17,460 nucleotides of DNA from Halocaridina rubra (lineage: Eukaryota; Arthropoda; Malacostraca; Decapoda; Atyidae). The first letter of the stretch is position 1; the number at the start of each line of letters is the position of its first letter. Where the stretch lies: contig JAXCGZ010005175.1 in NCBI GenBank assembly GCA_037179515.1, forward strand, positions 1-17,460, in the 5' to 3' direction. The position numbers and the translations under genes were made by a program. The notes below the pieces were generated by a model that ran no database searches, was not told the origin of the DNA, and worked only from the letters and a program-made list of their open reading frames with translations. Positions 1 through 9,714 of this stretch are shown piece by piece.

Positions 1-276
1 GTATCGCACTTTCTATGGTGCAGAGTTACATGTTCAAATTTATGTTTTCTTTTACTATTTCTTACTGTTTTATTATTCGTAGGCTGGGAAATAATTTTTT
101 TTTATCAATTAACTAATGAATTTTTTATTTTTCAATAAAAAAATGAATACTGAAAATTTTTATTTTCTTTAATATTTTAATATTTTTGCATATACCCCCC
201 CCCCAAACAAAATGCCTAAAAAATCGCGGTACAGTGAATTCGCGAGGCAAGAAACGCGATAGAGCGAAGGATCGCT

Positions 277-277
<1 letters not shown>
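1..277 (-). mobile_element. Terminal fragment of a Tigger/pogo-like DNA transposon, inverted
   Basis: Read on the minus strand from 277 leftward, this begins CAGCGATCC and runs through CGCG-rich terminal sequence, an AT-rich block with GGCATAT-like motifs, and a conserved ATTATTCGTAGGC/CCTACGAATAAT block. The same order occurs on the plus strand at 650-890, so the two are inverted copies of one family. A TA dinucleotide follows the tip at 278-279, as expected for a TA target duplication. The other end lies outside the window. No coding sequence is visible in this piece. Family assignment rests on the TA flank, the CAGNGATC terminus and its relation to the 650-1953 element. Confidence 0.5.
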
Positions 278-310
<33 letters not shown>

Positions 311-596
311 TGGCAACAATAATTTTCCTTAGATGATGATTGTGGAGATTATTATTATTATTACTATTAATATTATTATTATCATTATTATTACGAATTT
401 GTAATTAAACCATTATATTTACAATAAATAATGTAGTTTTGGTTGAATGAACAAGAGTTAATTAAAGATCTCTCTCTCTCTCCAACATTCTATTCTACCC
501 AGTCCCCCACACTCTCTTTGTCCCAGCCAACTAGGGAGGGGCACTGTACACAGTTAAAGTAAATAAACCAACAGATGTATAAACAATGATGAGCCC

Positions 597-629
<33 letters not shown>

Positions 630-649
630 GTAATATCTAAGGAGAAATA
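278..649. repeat. Microsatellite-rich spacer (ATT, CT, TAA)
   Basis: The spacer between two Tigger-like copies holds (ATT)n at about 278-309 and 348-393, a short (CT)n at 469-482 and (TAA)n at 597-630. The intervening unique sequence (about 394-596) shows no open frame with recognisable similarity and no RNA motif. The first ATT tract starts directly at the transposon tip. Confidence 0.8.
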
Positions 650-809
650 CAGTGATCCCCCGCTGGACCGCATTTCTTGGTTCATGTTTTCACTGTTCCA
701 CAGTTTTTTTTTTTGCAAATCATTATTTAATTTTTTGGGTATATGCCTAACAATATTAAAAAAATAAAAATTCGGAGTATTTTCATTTTTTTTATTGAAA
801 AAACATATT

Positions 810-1500
810 TCATTATCTAATTGATAAAAAAAATTTTATTTCCCAGGCCTACGAATAATAAAACAGTAAAAAATTGTAAAAAACAAATTTAGATATACGT
901 ACGTACAGTATAACTCACAGTATTGCATCATGCAAAATAGTGTCCGATAGCGTACAATGTATTGGGGTCGCAGCTACGTGAGCTAGCATATATATTTATA
1001 TTTCCAGTAGTTTCATGATTTTATTGATAAAAAAAAACTTATTTCTTAGCCTAAGAATAATAAAACAGCATAAAATAGTAAAAAACATAAATACTAACAG
1101 TATTGCAACATGTAAAATACGATACCGCTATCAGCGTTTCGGACAAAGGCTCGTTCAGTCTAACTCACGTGTGCGCCGTTCACGTTGTGCTTATTCAACG
1201 TTTTGCTTGTGTCCGATAGCGTACGATGTATTGGGGTCGCAGCTACGTGAGCTAGCATATATATTTATAATTCAAGTAGTTTCATGATTTTATTGATAAA
1301 AAAAACGTATTTCTTAGCCTAAGAATAATAAAACAGTAAAAAATAGTAAAAAACATAAATACTAACAGTATTGCAACATGTAAAATACGATACCGCTATC
1401 AGCGTTTCGGACAAAGGCTTCCACCATCTTCCATTGTCTCGCCTCACTCGTGTCTCCGTTCACATTGTGCTTATTAATACGTTTTGCTTGTGATTTTTTT
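810..1500. repeat. Imperfect triplicated block inside the Tigger-like element
   Basis: A module beginning ATTGATAAAAAA, followed by a TTATTTC/CCTA block, AAGAATAATAAAACAG and TATTGCA, starts at about 810, 1022 and 1291. The second and third units share a segment with CGATACCGCTATCAGCG and a GTGCTTATT..CGTTTTGCTTGTG end. The first unit lacks about 90 bp of it. The block TGTCCGATAGCGTACRATG plus a GCTACGTGAGCTAGC segment links unit 1 to 2 and unit 2 to 3 (about 942-1000 and 1209-1270). The last unit stops about 30 bp before the transposase remnant ATG, so the repeats lie where a promoter or 5' UTR would be. Confidence 0.75.
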
Positions 1501-1523
1501 ACTCGCATATTTTAACCTTTGCA

Positions 1524-1634
1524 ATGCCTCCCAAGCATCCTTCATCTTCTAAGGCTTCTTGTAGTGAGCCTAAGTGGCAAAGGAAAATCTTAACCATAAC
1601 AGATAAGGTAAGTTTACCTATCATGTACATATAA
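1524..1634 (+). pseudogene. Tigger-like transposase N-terminal remnant (36 codons)
   Basis: An ATG at 1524 opens a 36-codon frame ending at TAA 1632-1634. Residues after the serine-rich start read KWQRKILTITDKV, which resembles the start of the CENP-B/pogo-type helix-turn-helix in Tigger transposases (basic patch, then LT-I-x-x-K). After codon 28 the sequence AAG|GTAAGT at 1605-1613 is a perfect splice-donor match. The frame could therefore be a first exon, or simply a coding start fused to non-coding sequence by internal deletion. The frame is too short to encode a DNA-binding domain. It sits inside an element with matching TIRs, which supports the assignment. The similarity is recalled from family knowledge and is short, so confidence is moderate. 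Confidence 0.45.
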
Positions 1635-1876
1635 ATTTACGTTGCATGCTGTTATTTATAAAGTAAAGGGTGGTTTTTTAACAGTGCAGGGAGGGTTTAT
1701 ACAGTAAACGTAAAAATAATTGTAAAATACCTATATACATGAGTATGTCATATAAATTTACGCTTGCATGCTGTTATTTATGAAGTAAAGGGTGGTTTGT
1801 TAACAGTACAGGGAGGGTTTATACAGTTTATACGGTGTAAACGTAAAAATAACTTAAAATATCTATGTACATATAG
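1628..1876. repeat. Tandem duplication, period about 121 bp
   Basis: The unit starting CATATAAATTTACG occurs at 1628 and again at 1749. Both copies share a GCATGCTGTTATTTAT segment, GTAAAGGGTGGTTT, a CAGGGAGGGTTTATACAG box and a closing AAACGTAAAAATAA. The second copy carries a small internal extension after TTTATACAG. It lies between the transposase remnant and the right tip of the element. Confidence 0.8.
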
Positions 1877-1953
1877 GCTGATCCTACCCCGCGATTTTCC
1901 TGTCTCGTGCCGGGTCCCGGAACCGTACCCTCGCGATAATGGGGGAATCACTG

Positions 1954-2713
1954 TATTGGAATAGACATCATGAAAGTAATGCAAAGGTATATTACAACCC
2001 AGCATAGAGCTGGATATTCATTACACATCTTTTATAATCCCTTCACATCTGACAGGTCATTACACTCGCCATCTCTGTTTCTCTTTACAGCCTGATTTAA
2101 GGATATGTTTGTGGGGGAGGACGTGTACACATTGAGCTCCCAATAATATTGCGTTTATCAAGTGACAGAGTTTAAATTCACAGCTATAAAATTAACGAAA
2201 GCATACTGAAATATAAATCTTCAAATTTAAGTCAGAGTGATTATTACAACTCTAGTGTTTAAGAAGATACAAAGAAAATTCATTATAATCTTATAACATA
2301 TCAGAAACCGTTGAGTGTGTCTCTCCCAGTGTTACTGATTTCAACCACAACCTCTCGCGACCGACCTAAAAAGGACCTTTCTTAGGTGAACCTGCAGTTC
2401 CCCTTCCATTCACACCAGAATGTCCTCATCGGAAAAAGTCGACCTTTAAGACCTTCCGTGTGTAAATACTGATAATTTTCCCGAAGGGTTTATATTATCT
2501 CGGTACAGAATATTCGTATATTCACGTGAGGACATCAGCAGGGAATTGGAAAAAATAAAAAAAGTCACTCTGTACAAAACAAGTCAACTATTGCTTTCAA
2601 AGGTAGTGGTACTCTTTCCACAACACAGTGGTAAACACATCATAAAAAAGCAAGTAAAAAAAGATATAATTACAAATATAATCACTTTTAGAGCAAGTGT
2701 CCTGAATATCTCA
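1954..2713. other. Spacer and probable LINE A 5' untranslated region
   Basis: This stretch has no convincing gene. It starts with the TA target duplicate of the transposon. The part at 2009-2092 is an interspersed repeat that recurs at about 6295-6380. From about 2100 to 2713 the sequence is non-repetitive within the window and leads into ORF1 of LINE A, so some of it is probably that element's 5' UTR. The 5' boundary cannot be set from one copy. A frame open from 2546 has no ATG before 2714, which is why ORF1 is started at 2714. Confidence 0.45.
2009..2092. repeat. Interspersed repeat fragment, copy 1
   Basis: A block with ATCCCTTCACATCTGACA, GTCATTACACTC and CCATCTCTGTTTCTCTTTA is nearly identical to about 6295-6380, which lies inside the 316-bp insertion in LINE A ORF2. 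The two copies therefore belong to one repeat family. Its ends cannot be defined here. Confidence 0.75.
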
Positions 2714-4176
2714 ATGAATGGTGAACTTGACAAACTCTTTCAATCTCAAACTTCAGTTGTAAAATCCATAGAGTCTGAAAAAACACACGACCTAGGAGAC
2801 CTACATCGAATGATAGAAAGTCTTGCAGATAAGGTGAGAATTTTGGAAGCAGATGCTGAAGAGGTGAAAGCCTTACAACACAAGGTGGGTTTGCTAGAAT
2901 CTGACATTGTCCTACTTAAAAGAGATAATTCTAGGTTGAAACTGCTATTAGAAACATCTCCACCTCTCAATTCAGTGCTGTCACCTAACAACGATGATGT
3001 CCCTTCTATCACCAACCCTCAGGTTTTGCAAACTGGGTTTTCTGTCTCTACTCACAATTCCTTCAGTGCATTGAAAGACGAATGTGACAGTGGTAGGGAA
3101 GAAGAGGTAGATCCAGATAAAAGTGATAGTCAACAAGACAACCTGAATACACCATCTAGCATAATCAAATCGGTAACAGGTTACAAAATAGTGATGAAAC
3201 AACAGCGTCCTTCCCCACTACTCTTAACAACACAACAACAGGCACTAACCAGAACAAGATTCTTCCCAGCACAAATAACCAACCTGGTAAAGAGTTGCAA
3301 AACAGCGAAGAAGATATAGAGCCCATCTCCACTACTCCTAACAACACAGCAACTATCACTAACCAGGACAACCAAATTACACCTTCCAGCACAAATAACC
3401 AACCCAGTAATAGGCTGCAAAACAATGAAGAAAACAGAAAAGACAAAATAGCAGCAGTCTCAATTCTAAACATTCCATCGAAGTCCTCTCCCCCACAGCC
3501 ACAGTTACCCAATAATGCAAGTGCAAGGGTTACAGCTCAAATATATATTCGCATTCCTGGCAACCCCTTTGAGAGAGAGATACGTAATATATTGACAAAT
3601 CAAGGCATCCCCTCTGAAGAAGTCTTGATTAAGGAGCTTTCTCGCAAACCAAATTGGGTTTCCTTCGCAATAACGATATCGAAAGGATTTGAATATGTGC
3701 CTTACAAACTGAATCAATGGCCTACAGGCACAATTGTCCAGCCATTTTGCAGGGGCAAACAATGGACACAACCTGGGTATTCTACAAAATATCCCAAACT
3801 ACAGTCATACCAAAATAAACAGCAAAGAGCTAATGAAACAATCGCCTATCTGCGAAACTACAGAAAGAGACAAGATACAAACCTCTCTTATCGCCATCCA
3901 CGCACAAGAGACTTCTCTTGGAGTGATGGCTCTTACAACCCTAGACACTCACCTAGGCATACAAACTTTGGGAAGGCCCGATCATACTATGGCATGTACT
4001 CAAACCAGCATTACCCATCCAATGGCAGGTACAGACACCAGGATCCATGGGCTAATCCCAGAACACACTAAAATGATGAATTCCCAGCAGAATCACACAG
4101 TCGAAACAAGTCATGGACTAACCCAAGAACAAACTACAACTATGACTATGGATACCACCCTAATGAAACATGGTAA
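2714..4176 (+). pseudogene. LINE A ORF1 (coiled-coil RNA-binding-type protein), broken
   Basis: ORF1 proteins of LINEs coat the element RNA and form particles with it. The chosen ATG at 2714 starts MNGELDKLF, the first Met in a frame that has none upstream. Residues about 10-80 form a strong heptad pattern (LADKVRILEADAEEVKALQ) predicting a coiled-coil trimer or dimer. A frameshift at about 3157-3170 moves the frame. Then comes an N/T/Q-rich linker made of three repeats (3172-3436), a conserved compact block at about 3526-3765 (IYIRIPGNPFEREIR and WPTGTIVQPF) resembling the nucleic-acid-binding part of such ORF1s, and a basic R/Y/H-rich tail. TAA at 4069-4071 interrupts the tail. In-frame sequence continues in the same style to a TAA at 4174-4176, taken as the original end. 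The stop at 4069 sits where a repeated NPRT-x-Y motif predicts Tyr. Confidence 0.7.
3172..3436 (+). repeat. In-frame minisatellite in LINE A ORF1
   Basis: Units start at about 3172 and 3289, with a partial third at about 3407. Each begins with a L-Q-N-(S/N)-(D/E)-E block and ends with a P-S-T-N-N-Q-P block, so one unit encodes about 38-40 residues rich in Asn, Thr and Gln. Unit lengths are about 117 and 118 bp, close to but not exactly tandem-identical. The repeats form the linker between the coiled coil and the conserved C-terminal block. Confidence 0.75.
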
Positions 4177-7100
4177 GAATGTAACATTAGTACATGTGAA
4201 CGCTCAGTCCCTGCTCGCTCATTTTGAAGAAATGATAATTCTAACAAAAGACTACAACATAGACATCCTCTGTGTAAGTGAAACTTGGCTTCCTCCTACA
4301 ACTGAAAATAAATATGTGAATATCCCAGTTTAAAATATTTCGCAATGACCATGGCCGAGGGATTGGGGTCTGTATTTATGTTAGAAATTATCTTAGTGCA
4401 TCAGAAATAAGCACAGGTTTAGAAAAAACTGAAGAGCTCGAAGATTTATGGATCACTGTGCAGTATCAGAAACTTCCATCTGTCATTGTAGGGTGTGTTT
4501 ACCGTCACCCCAAAGCACCTACCAGTTCATTCAATCATCTGCTAGAAACATTCAGAAATATCTGTGCGCCATAAACCCATATACATACTGGGTGACTTTA
4601 ATGATGACTTGCTCTCAGCAGATAACAAAATGAAAAGGGTGATCAACACTGTGAAGTTAACACAAGTAGTGACAAAACCGACCTGCATAACCCCTAATTC
4701 TAGGACTCTTATAGATCTGATAATAAAAAATAAAGTGGAAAGTATACCCTATTGGGATGTAGTTCCCTGCCCAATTGCAGACCACGAGCTGAACATTGTT
4801 ATGCTAAACATAAACAAGCCCAAAAGGAAGCCTCTCTTCAAGACATTCTGGTGTCTAAAAAATTACTCCCCTGGTATCTTTTGTGAAACATTAATCAACA
4901 GCACAAATGTACTTAATAGAATTAAATACACAGATAACGTCGATTTGCAAGTTGAGATTCTAACAAAAGTCCTCCTTGAATGCTTAGATAGTTGTGCACC
5001 CATTGTAACAAGAAAAATAGCCCGCCCCTCAGCCCCCTGGCTAACTAATGACATCAAAGAGGCAATGCAAATCAGAAATCAAATACAAAAAGAGCTAAAA
5101 ATTAATAGATATGATATGACTCTCCGAGAACGTTATAAATCAGAAGTGTGTCAGATCTCTCATCAATGTAAGTAAAAAGACTTTTACAAAAAACAATTTA
5201 ATGACTCTAGACATGATACAGCAGCAACATGGAAAGTGATAAGAAGCATGATACCAAATGAAAAGAGTACCTCAGAAAGTTATGAAAATATTATAGAGTT
5301 GAAAGACAAAGCAGAAAACTTTAATAACTATTTTGCTAACGTTGGCAAAAATACCTACGAGAAAGCACAAGAAAACATCAACTCAGTGAATATGGGTAAT
5401 TGCTTAAATGACAATTCTTCCGATGTAAACATAAGAGAGTACTTCAAGATAAATCCTATCGATTGTGCTACCCTAATTCTTACCATAAAGAGCCTAAGAA
5501 ACTCTGGCTCTTATGGTCCAGATGGTATACCATTTCAGTTCATCAAAGATGCCCTACCCGTGATTGTATCTTTTATTCTAACTATTATGAACACTTCCAT
5601 TGTTACTAAAAAGTTTCCTGACTCTTGGAAAATATCACATGTAATACCTCTGCATAAAAAGGGGGACAGAGAAGATGTGACAAACTATCGTCCCATTTCC
5701 CTGCTACCCATTTTCTCTAAAATATTAGTAAAAATTGTTGCATGCCAACTTATGTCATATTTAGAGTCAAATAGACTATTATCTATTAACCAACATGGTT
5801 TCAGACCGAAACCGCACTGCTCAAAGTTACGAATAGTATCTATAATAACATAGATATAAAATAAATATCTCTGCTTGTATTATTAGACATCAAAAGCCTT
5901 CGACAGTGTAAACCATGAAATCCTTTTAAGTAAATGTACTAACCTAAATATTGATCCGAGCTGGTTTAGCGAGTATCTATCTAATCGTAAACAGTCTATA
6001 CGTCTTAACAACATTATCTCTATCCCAAAAAATGCATCATTTGGTGTTCCACAGGGATCAGTACTTGGTCCTATCCCCTTCTCCATCTACGTAAATGATC
6101 TATCTTCTTCATTTCTGACTGTCTAGTCGTACAATATGCAGATGACACTCATTTCATGTAGCAGGTTGGCTCATGGCATCAGCCGCCCGTTGCAATACTA
6201 CAGCTGAAGGTTTTTTGAACTTAAAAGGTCTGTCCAGGACAGTTCAATGTTAAGTCTTCCTTCAGTTACGGTTCTTTTTCTATGCCTACATCTACACTGA
6301 ATATTCTTGGACATTCATCACATCTATTATCCCTTCACATCTGACAAGTCATTACACTCTCCATCTCTGTTTCTCTTTATGTATTCTTCGTGCCCAGGAC
6401 CGATGAGGGCTGTTTTATTTTATAATTTTTTTTTTGGCCCGTCCTGGTGTCACAATCATTAAAAAAAAAAAAAATACTACTTCTTAGTGGTGATATTAAT
6501 AATCTCCCTGAGCTAACTTTATGAGCAGAAAACGCTCTGTCAAAAATTAATACCTATTTCCAAGAAATTGGGCTGTTAATTAACGAAAGTAAAACACAAT
6601 GCATGTTTATTGGTTCAAGGTTCCATATAGCACAAATTCCAGAAAACACAACAATTAATTTTTGCGACAATATTATCACACCTAGCAAAACAGTAAAAAA
6701 TCTAGGAATTCACTTTGATAACTACATGTTGTTTGATTCCCACATAGACAAAGTATGCAAAAAGGTTACAGGAACATTAATGTACTTATCACATATAAAA
6801 GACATTTTTGAGACTACTACTTGAATAACTGTTGTTGAATCTCTAGCCCTAAGTCACATTAATTACTGCACAACTGTTTGGGGAGCTACCACTAAGACTC
6901 AGATAAATAGAGTACAGAAGCTTATTAATTTTGCAGCTCGAGTTGCCCTGGGAGGAATAAGAAATATGACCACATCACACCAGCCCCCGGGTGGCTGCAG
7001 CAGAAATAAGGTCGCTTATGCTATTTATGTTTTTGTATTCAAAATTTTGGACCATCATTATCCTAGCTGGCTATTTAATTTAAAGACAGTCAGGGATATA

Positions 7101-7262
7101 AGGGGAACCAACACTAGACAGAGCAGTGAGCTCTTTATTCACAGAACAAACACAGAAGCAGGTTCAAAGATGATCACTATCAAAGGGCCAACACTCTGGA
7201 CCAATATTCCAGAGCATCTTGAAAATGCATCCTCCTTCACAGCTTTCAAAGGCAAACTATAA
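4163..7262 (+). pseudogene. LINE A ORF2: endonuclease-reverse transcriptase, multiply broken
   Basis: ORF2 nicks target DNA and reverse-transcribes the element RNA. ATG 4163 overlaps the ORF1 end by 14 nt in a different frame. The endonuclease shows HVNAQSL (about 4195), SETWL (4277-4291), VYRHP (about 4496-4510), GDFN (4591-4602), an S/T-L-I-D-L block (about 4708) and DH (4780-4785). The RT shows GPDGIP (about 5515), VIPLHKKGD (about 5641), NYRPISLLP (about 5683), KAFDSVNH (block A Asp at 5902-5904), GVPQGSVLGP (about 6043) and YADD (6135-6146). Thumb/C-terminal motifs NLGIHFD and INYC..VWG follow. Damage: frameshifts at about 4328, 4570, 5808, 5891, 6120 and 6962; stops at 5173, 5862, 6522 and 6822; an insertion at 6158-6473. 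The final stop is at 7260-7262. Confidence 0.85.
6158..6473 (+). mobile_element. 316-bp A-tailed insertion in LINE A ORF2
   Basis: ORF2 sequence reads cleanly through YADDTHF to 6157 and resumes at 6474 with LLLSGDIN in the same frame, so the foreign segment is precisely bounded, with at most a 2-bp AT duplication. It ends in a run of A residues at 6461-6474, suggesting a retroposon in plus orientation. The middle part (about 6295-6380) matches 2009-2092, and its 3' part (about 6411-6458, with GTCCTGGTGTCACAAT) matches 7711-7753. No A or B box of a tRNA-derived SINE was found, so its promoter type is unknown. Confidence 0.65.
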
Positions 7263-7704
7263 AGTTTTCTTTTGGACAAATAGTTGCTGCTCGTTAAGAA
7301 CTAATTATTCTCATTGTAATGAAAACAAATATGGAAATGATGCCGACAATAACAGTACTGTGTATGGTGTTATTGTTGCTACATTATTATTAACATTATT
7401 ATTAACATTTTTATTACAGCATTACTATATTCTATGAAAGCTACATTTGATTTAATTATGTGTATTGCCCTCTTATTTGTTAGTTTAATTACATGTCTAC
7501 TTATAGGTTAATTTTACTTTATTATTGACATTGATGTTAAAATTTTTATTAAAGTATTATAATTTTCTAGGAAACCATTATTTAACAGTATGTATTACCC
7601 TCTTACTTATTAGTTCAATTATTATCTACTTATAAGTTACTTTTAGTTTGTATAAGAATAACCATTGTACAAAAATGGAAATAAATGTTTGTTTGTTTGT
7701 TTAA
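7263..7704 (+). repeat. LINE A 3' UTR with internal duplication and TTTG tail
   Basis: This AT-rich stretch after the ORF2 stop contains a duplicated segment, starting TGTATTGCCCTCTTA at 7461 and TGTATTACCCTCTTA at 7591, period about 130 bp. Both copies extend through TCTACTTATA. It ends with ATGGAAATAAATG and about four TTTG units (7686-7702). Short terminal repeats of this kind mark the 3' end of CR1/L2-type elements. Confidence 0.7.
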
Positions 7705-7772
7705 TAAAAGCTGTTTTATCTTATTATTTTTTTGCCCATCCTGGTGTCACAATACTTTTGGGAAAAAAAAAA
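7705..7772 (+). repeat. Interspersed repeat fragment matching the ORF2 insertion 3' end
   Basis: GCTGTTTTAT, a T-rich run, GCCCATCCTGGTGTCACAAT and a poly-A stretch repeat the 3' end of the 6158-6473 insertion. This is a third fragment of that family, directly after the LINE A tail. Confidence 0.7.
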
Positions 7773-7785
7773 TAATAAATAAAAT

Positions 7786-7823
7786 CCGCGATAGGTGACC
7801 CGCAAAATAGCGAGAGATTACTG
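7786..7823 (-). mobile_element. Tigger-like terminal fragment
   Basis: Read on the minus strand from 7823 it begins CAGTAATCTCTCGCT and continues TTGCGGGTCACCTATCGCGG, a CGCG-rich terminus like those at 277 and 1953, with TA at 7824-7825. Only about 38 bp is recognisable. It touches the TG/TA microsatellite. Confidence 0.45.
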
Positions 7824-8808
<985 letters not shown>

Positions 8809-8960
8809 TGCATTCTAACTGAATGCCACAATGTTCATATTACAGTCTCCCCAGCGTCACTCATGGTTTCGTTTTCATATTTAATTCAACTCCCAAATCT
8901 CATTCGGGACCAACAATAACCTAATAAGCACATTACCATATGTGAAAGCATGAATCATTT

Positions 8961-9031
8961 TTACCCCGAACAGGACTTGAAACCTGGGACGTATAATTTC
9001 TAAGCCAAGGCACTACCAACTACAACACAGA
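8961..9031 (-). ncRNA. tRNA-like core, monomer 1
   Basis: The B box carries one inserted base and the A box has one mismatch (TGTTGTAGTTGG). The core is followed immediately by the next monomer, with the leader block deleted. Not a functional tRNA: acceptor and anticodon stems do not form. Confidence 0.5.
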
Positions 9032-9160
9032 ATGTTCATATTACAGTTTCAGCAACCTCACTCGTGGTTTTGTTTTCGCATTTAATTCAACTCCCAATCT
9101 CATTCGGGACCAACAATAACCAAATAAGCACATTACCATATGTGAAAATATGAATTATTT

Positions 9161-9230
9161 TTACCCTGACCGGGACTTGAACCTGGGACTTATAAGTACT
9201 AAGCCAAGGCGCGACCAACTACACCACAGA
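9161..9230 (-). ncRNA. tRNA-like core, monomer 2 (both Pol III boxes intact)
   Basis: On the minus strand the A box TGGTGTAGTTGG fits TRGYNNARNNGG exactly, and the B box GGTTCAAGTCC fits GGTTCRANYCC exactly. Start-to-start spacing is about 43 nt, as in tRNA genes. The T-arm nearly pairs; the acceptor stem does not. Confidence 0.6.
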
Positions 9231-9441
9231 AAGTTAAAGGGAAACAAACCTTACAGCTAATATCTGCTATATTAGGAATGAACACATTAACACATTCTAT
9301 CTGAATGCCGCAATATTCATATTACAGTATCCCCAACCTCACTCGTGGTTTTGTTTTCGCATTTAATTCAACTAACTATCTCATTCGGAACCAACAATAA
9401 CCAAATAAGCACATTACCATATGTTAAAACATGAAACATTT

Positions 9442-9511
9442 TTATCCCAACCGGGACTTGAATCTGGGACTTATAATTACTCGGCTAAGGCGCTACCAAC
9501 TACACCACAGA
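9442..9511 (-). ncRNA. tRNA-like core, monomer 3
   Basis: The A box is exact on the minus strand; the B box reads GATTCAAGTCC with one mismatch. Otherwise like monomer 2. Confidence 0.5.
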
Positions 9512-9714
9512 AGATTAAAGGGATACAAACCTTACAGTTTATATCTACTACATTAGGAATGAACACATTCTATCTGAATGCCACAATGTGCATATTACAG
9601 TTTCCACAACCTCACTCATGGTTTCATTTTTGTATTTAATTCAATTCCCAATCTTATTCGGGACCAACAATAACCAAATAAGCACATTACCATATGTAAA
9701 AACATGAATCAATT

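Larger units (their letters stand above)
650..1953 (+). mobile_element. Non-autonomous (internally deleted) Tigger/pogo-like transposon
   Basis: The left tip at 650 begins CAGTGATCCCCC. The right tip, read in reverse complement from 1953, begins CAGTGATTCCCCC. These form short terminal inverted repeats, and both are flanked by TA (648-649 and 1954-1955), the hallmark target duplication of Tc1/mariner/pogo elements. Both ends are CGCG-rich just inside the tips, as is common in Tigger-like families. The 1.3-kb body has a triplicated block (about 810-1500), a transposase N-terminal remnant (1524-1634) and a tandem duplication (1628-1876). The catalytic DDE/D region is absent, so this copy would depend on a transposase supplied elsewhere. 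The family is inferred from tips, TSD and the coding remnant; no database comparison was possible. Confidence 0.55.
2100..7704 (+). mobile_element. LINE A: near full-length, inactivated CR1/Jockey-type non-LTR retrotransposon
   Basis: The order is 5' UTR, ORF1 with coiled coil, ORF2 with apurinic-type endonuclease then reverse transcriptase, 3' UTR, and a (TTTG)n tail at 7686-7702. This architecture and the short-repeat tail are typical of the CR1/L2/Jockey branch. There are no LTRs and no RNase H or integrase. Both ORFs carry stops and frameshifts, so the copy is dead, but the reading of each domain is still easy to follow, implying moderate age. A 316-bp sequence is inserted just after the YADD box. 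The 5' limit is approximate. The clade within the Jockey group is an inference and would need a phylogeny. Confidence 0.8.

Noticed and set aside
125..319. Minus-strand frame with poly-Ile
   Set aside because: It is the translation of an ATT microsatellite and a transposon end, with no family features.
1015..1287. 90-codon plus-strand frame
   Set aside because: It lies within the triplicated non-coding block and is not kept open in the other repeat units.
1764..2005. Overlapping frames on both strands near the transposon right end
   Set aside because: They run across the tandem duplication and the terminal inverted repeat; no recognisable motif and no support for coding.
2546..2713. Upstream extension of ORF1
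   Set aside because: The frame is open but has no ATG, and its sequence lacks the heptad pattern that starts after 2714.
2746..3512. Several minus-strand frames opposite ORF1
   Set aside because: Low-complexity antisense of the N/T/Q-rich repeats and coiled coil; these are shadows.
3734..4162. Plus-strand frame upstream of the ORF2 ATG
   Set aside because: It is the +1 shadow of the ORF1 C-terminal part. Only the portion after 4163 has endonuclease similarity.
6158..6240. tRNA-like start of the 316-bp insertion
   Set aside because: GTAGCAGGTTGGC looked A-box-like, but it does not fit the consensus and no B box follows, so a tRNA-derived SINE was not called.
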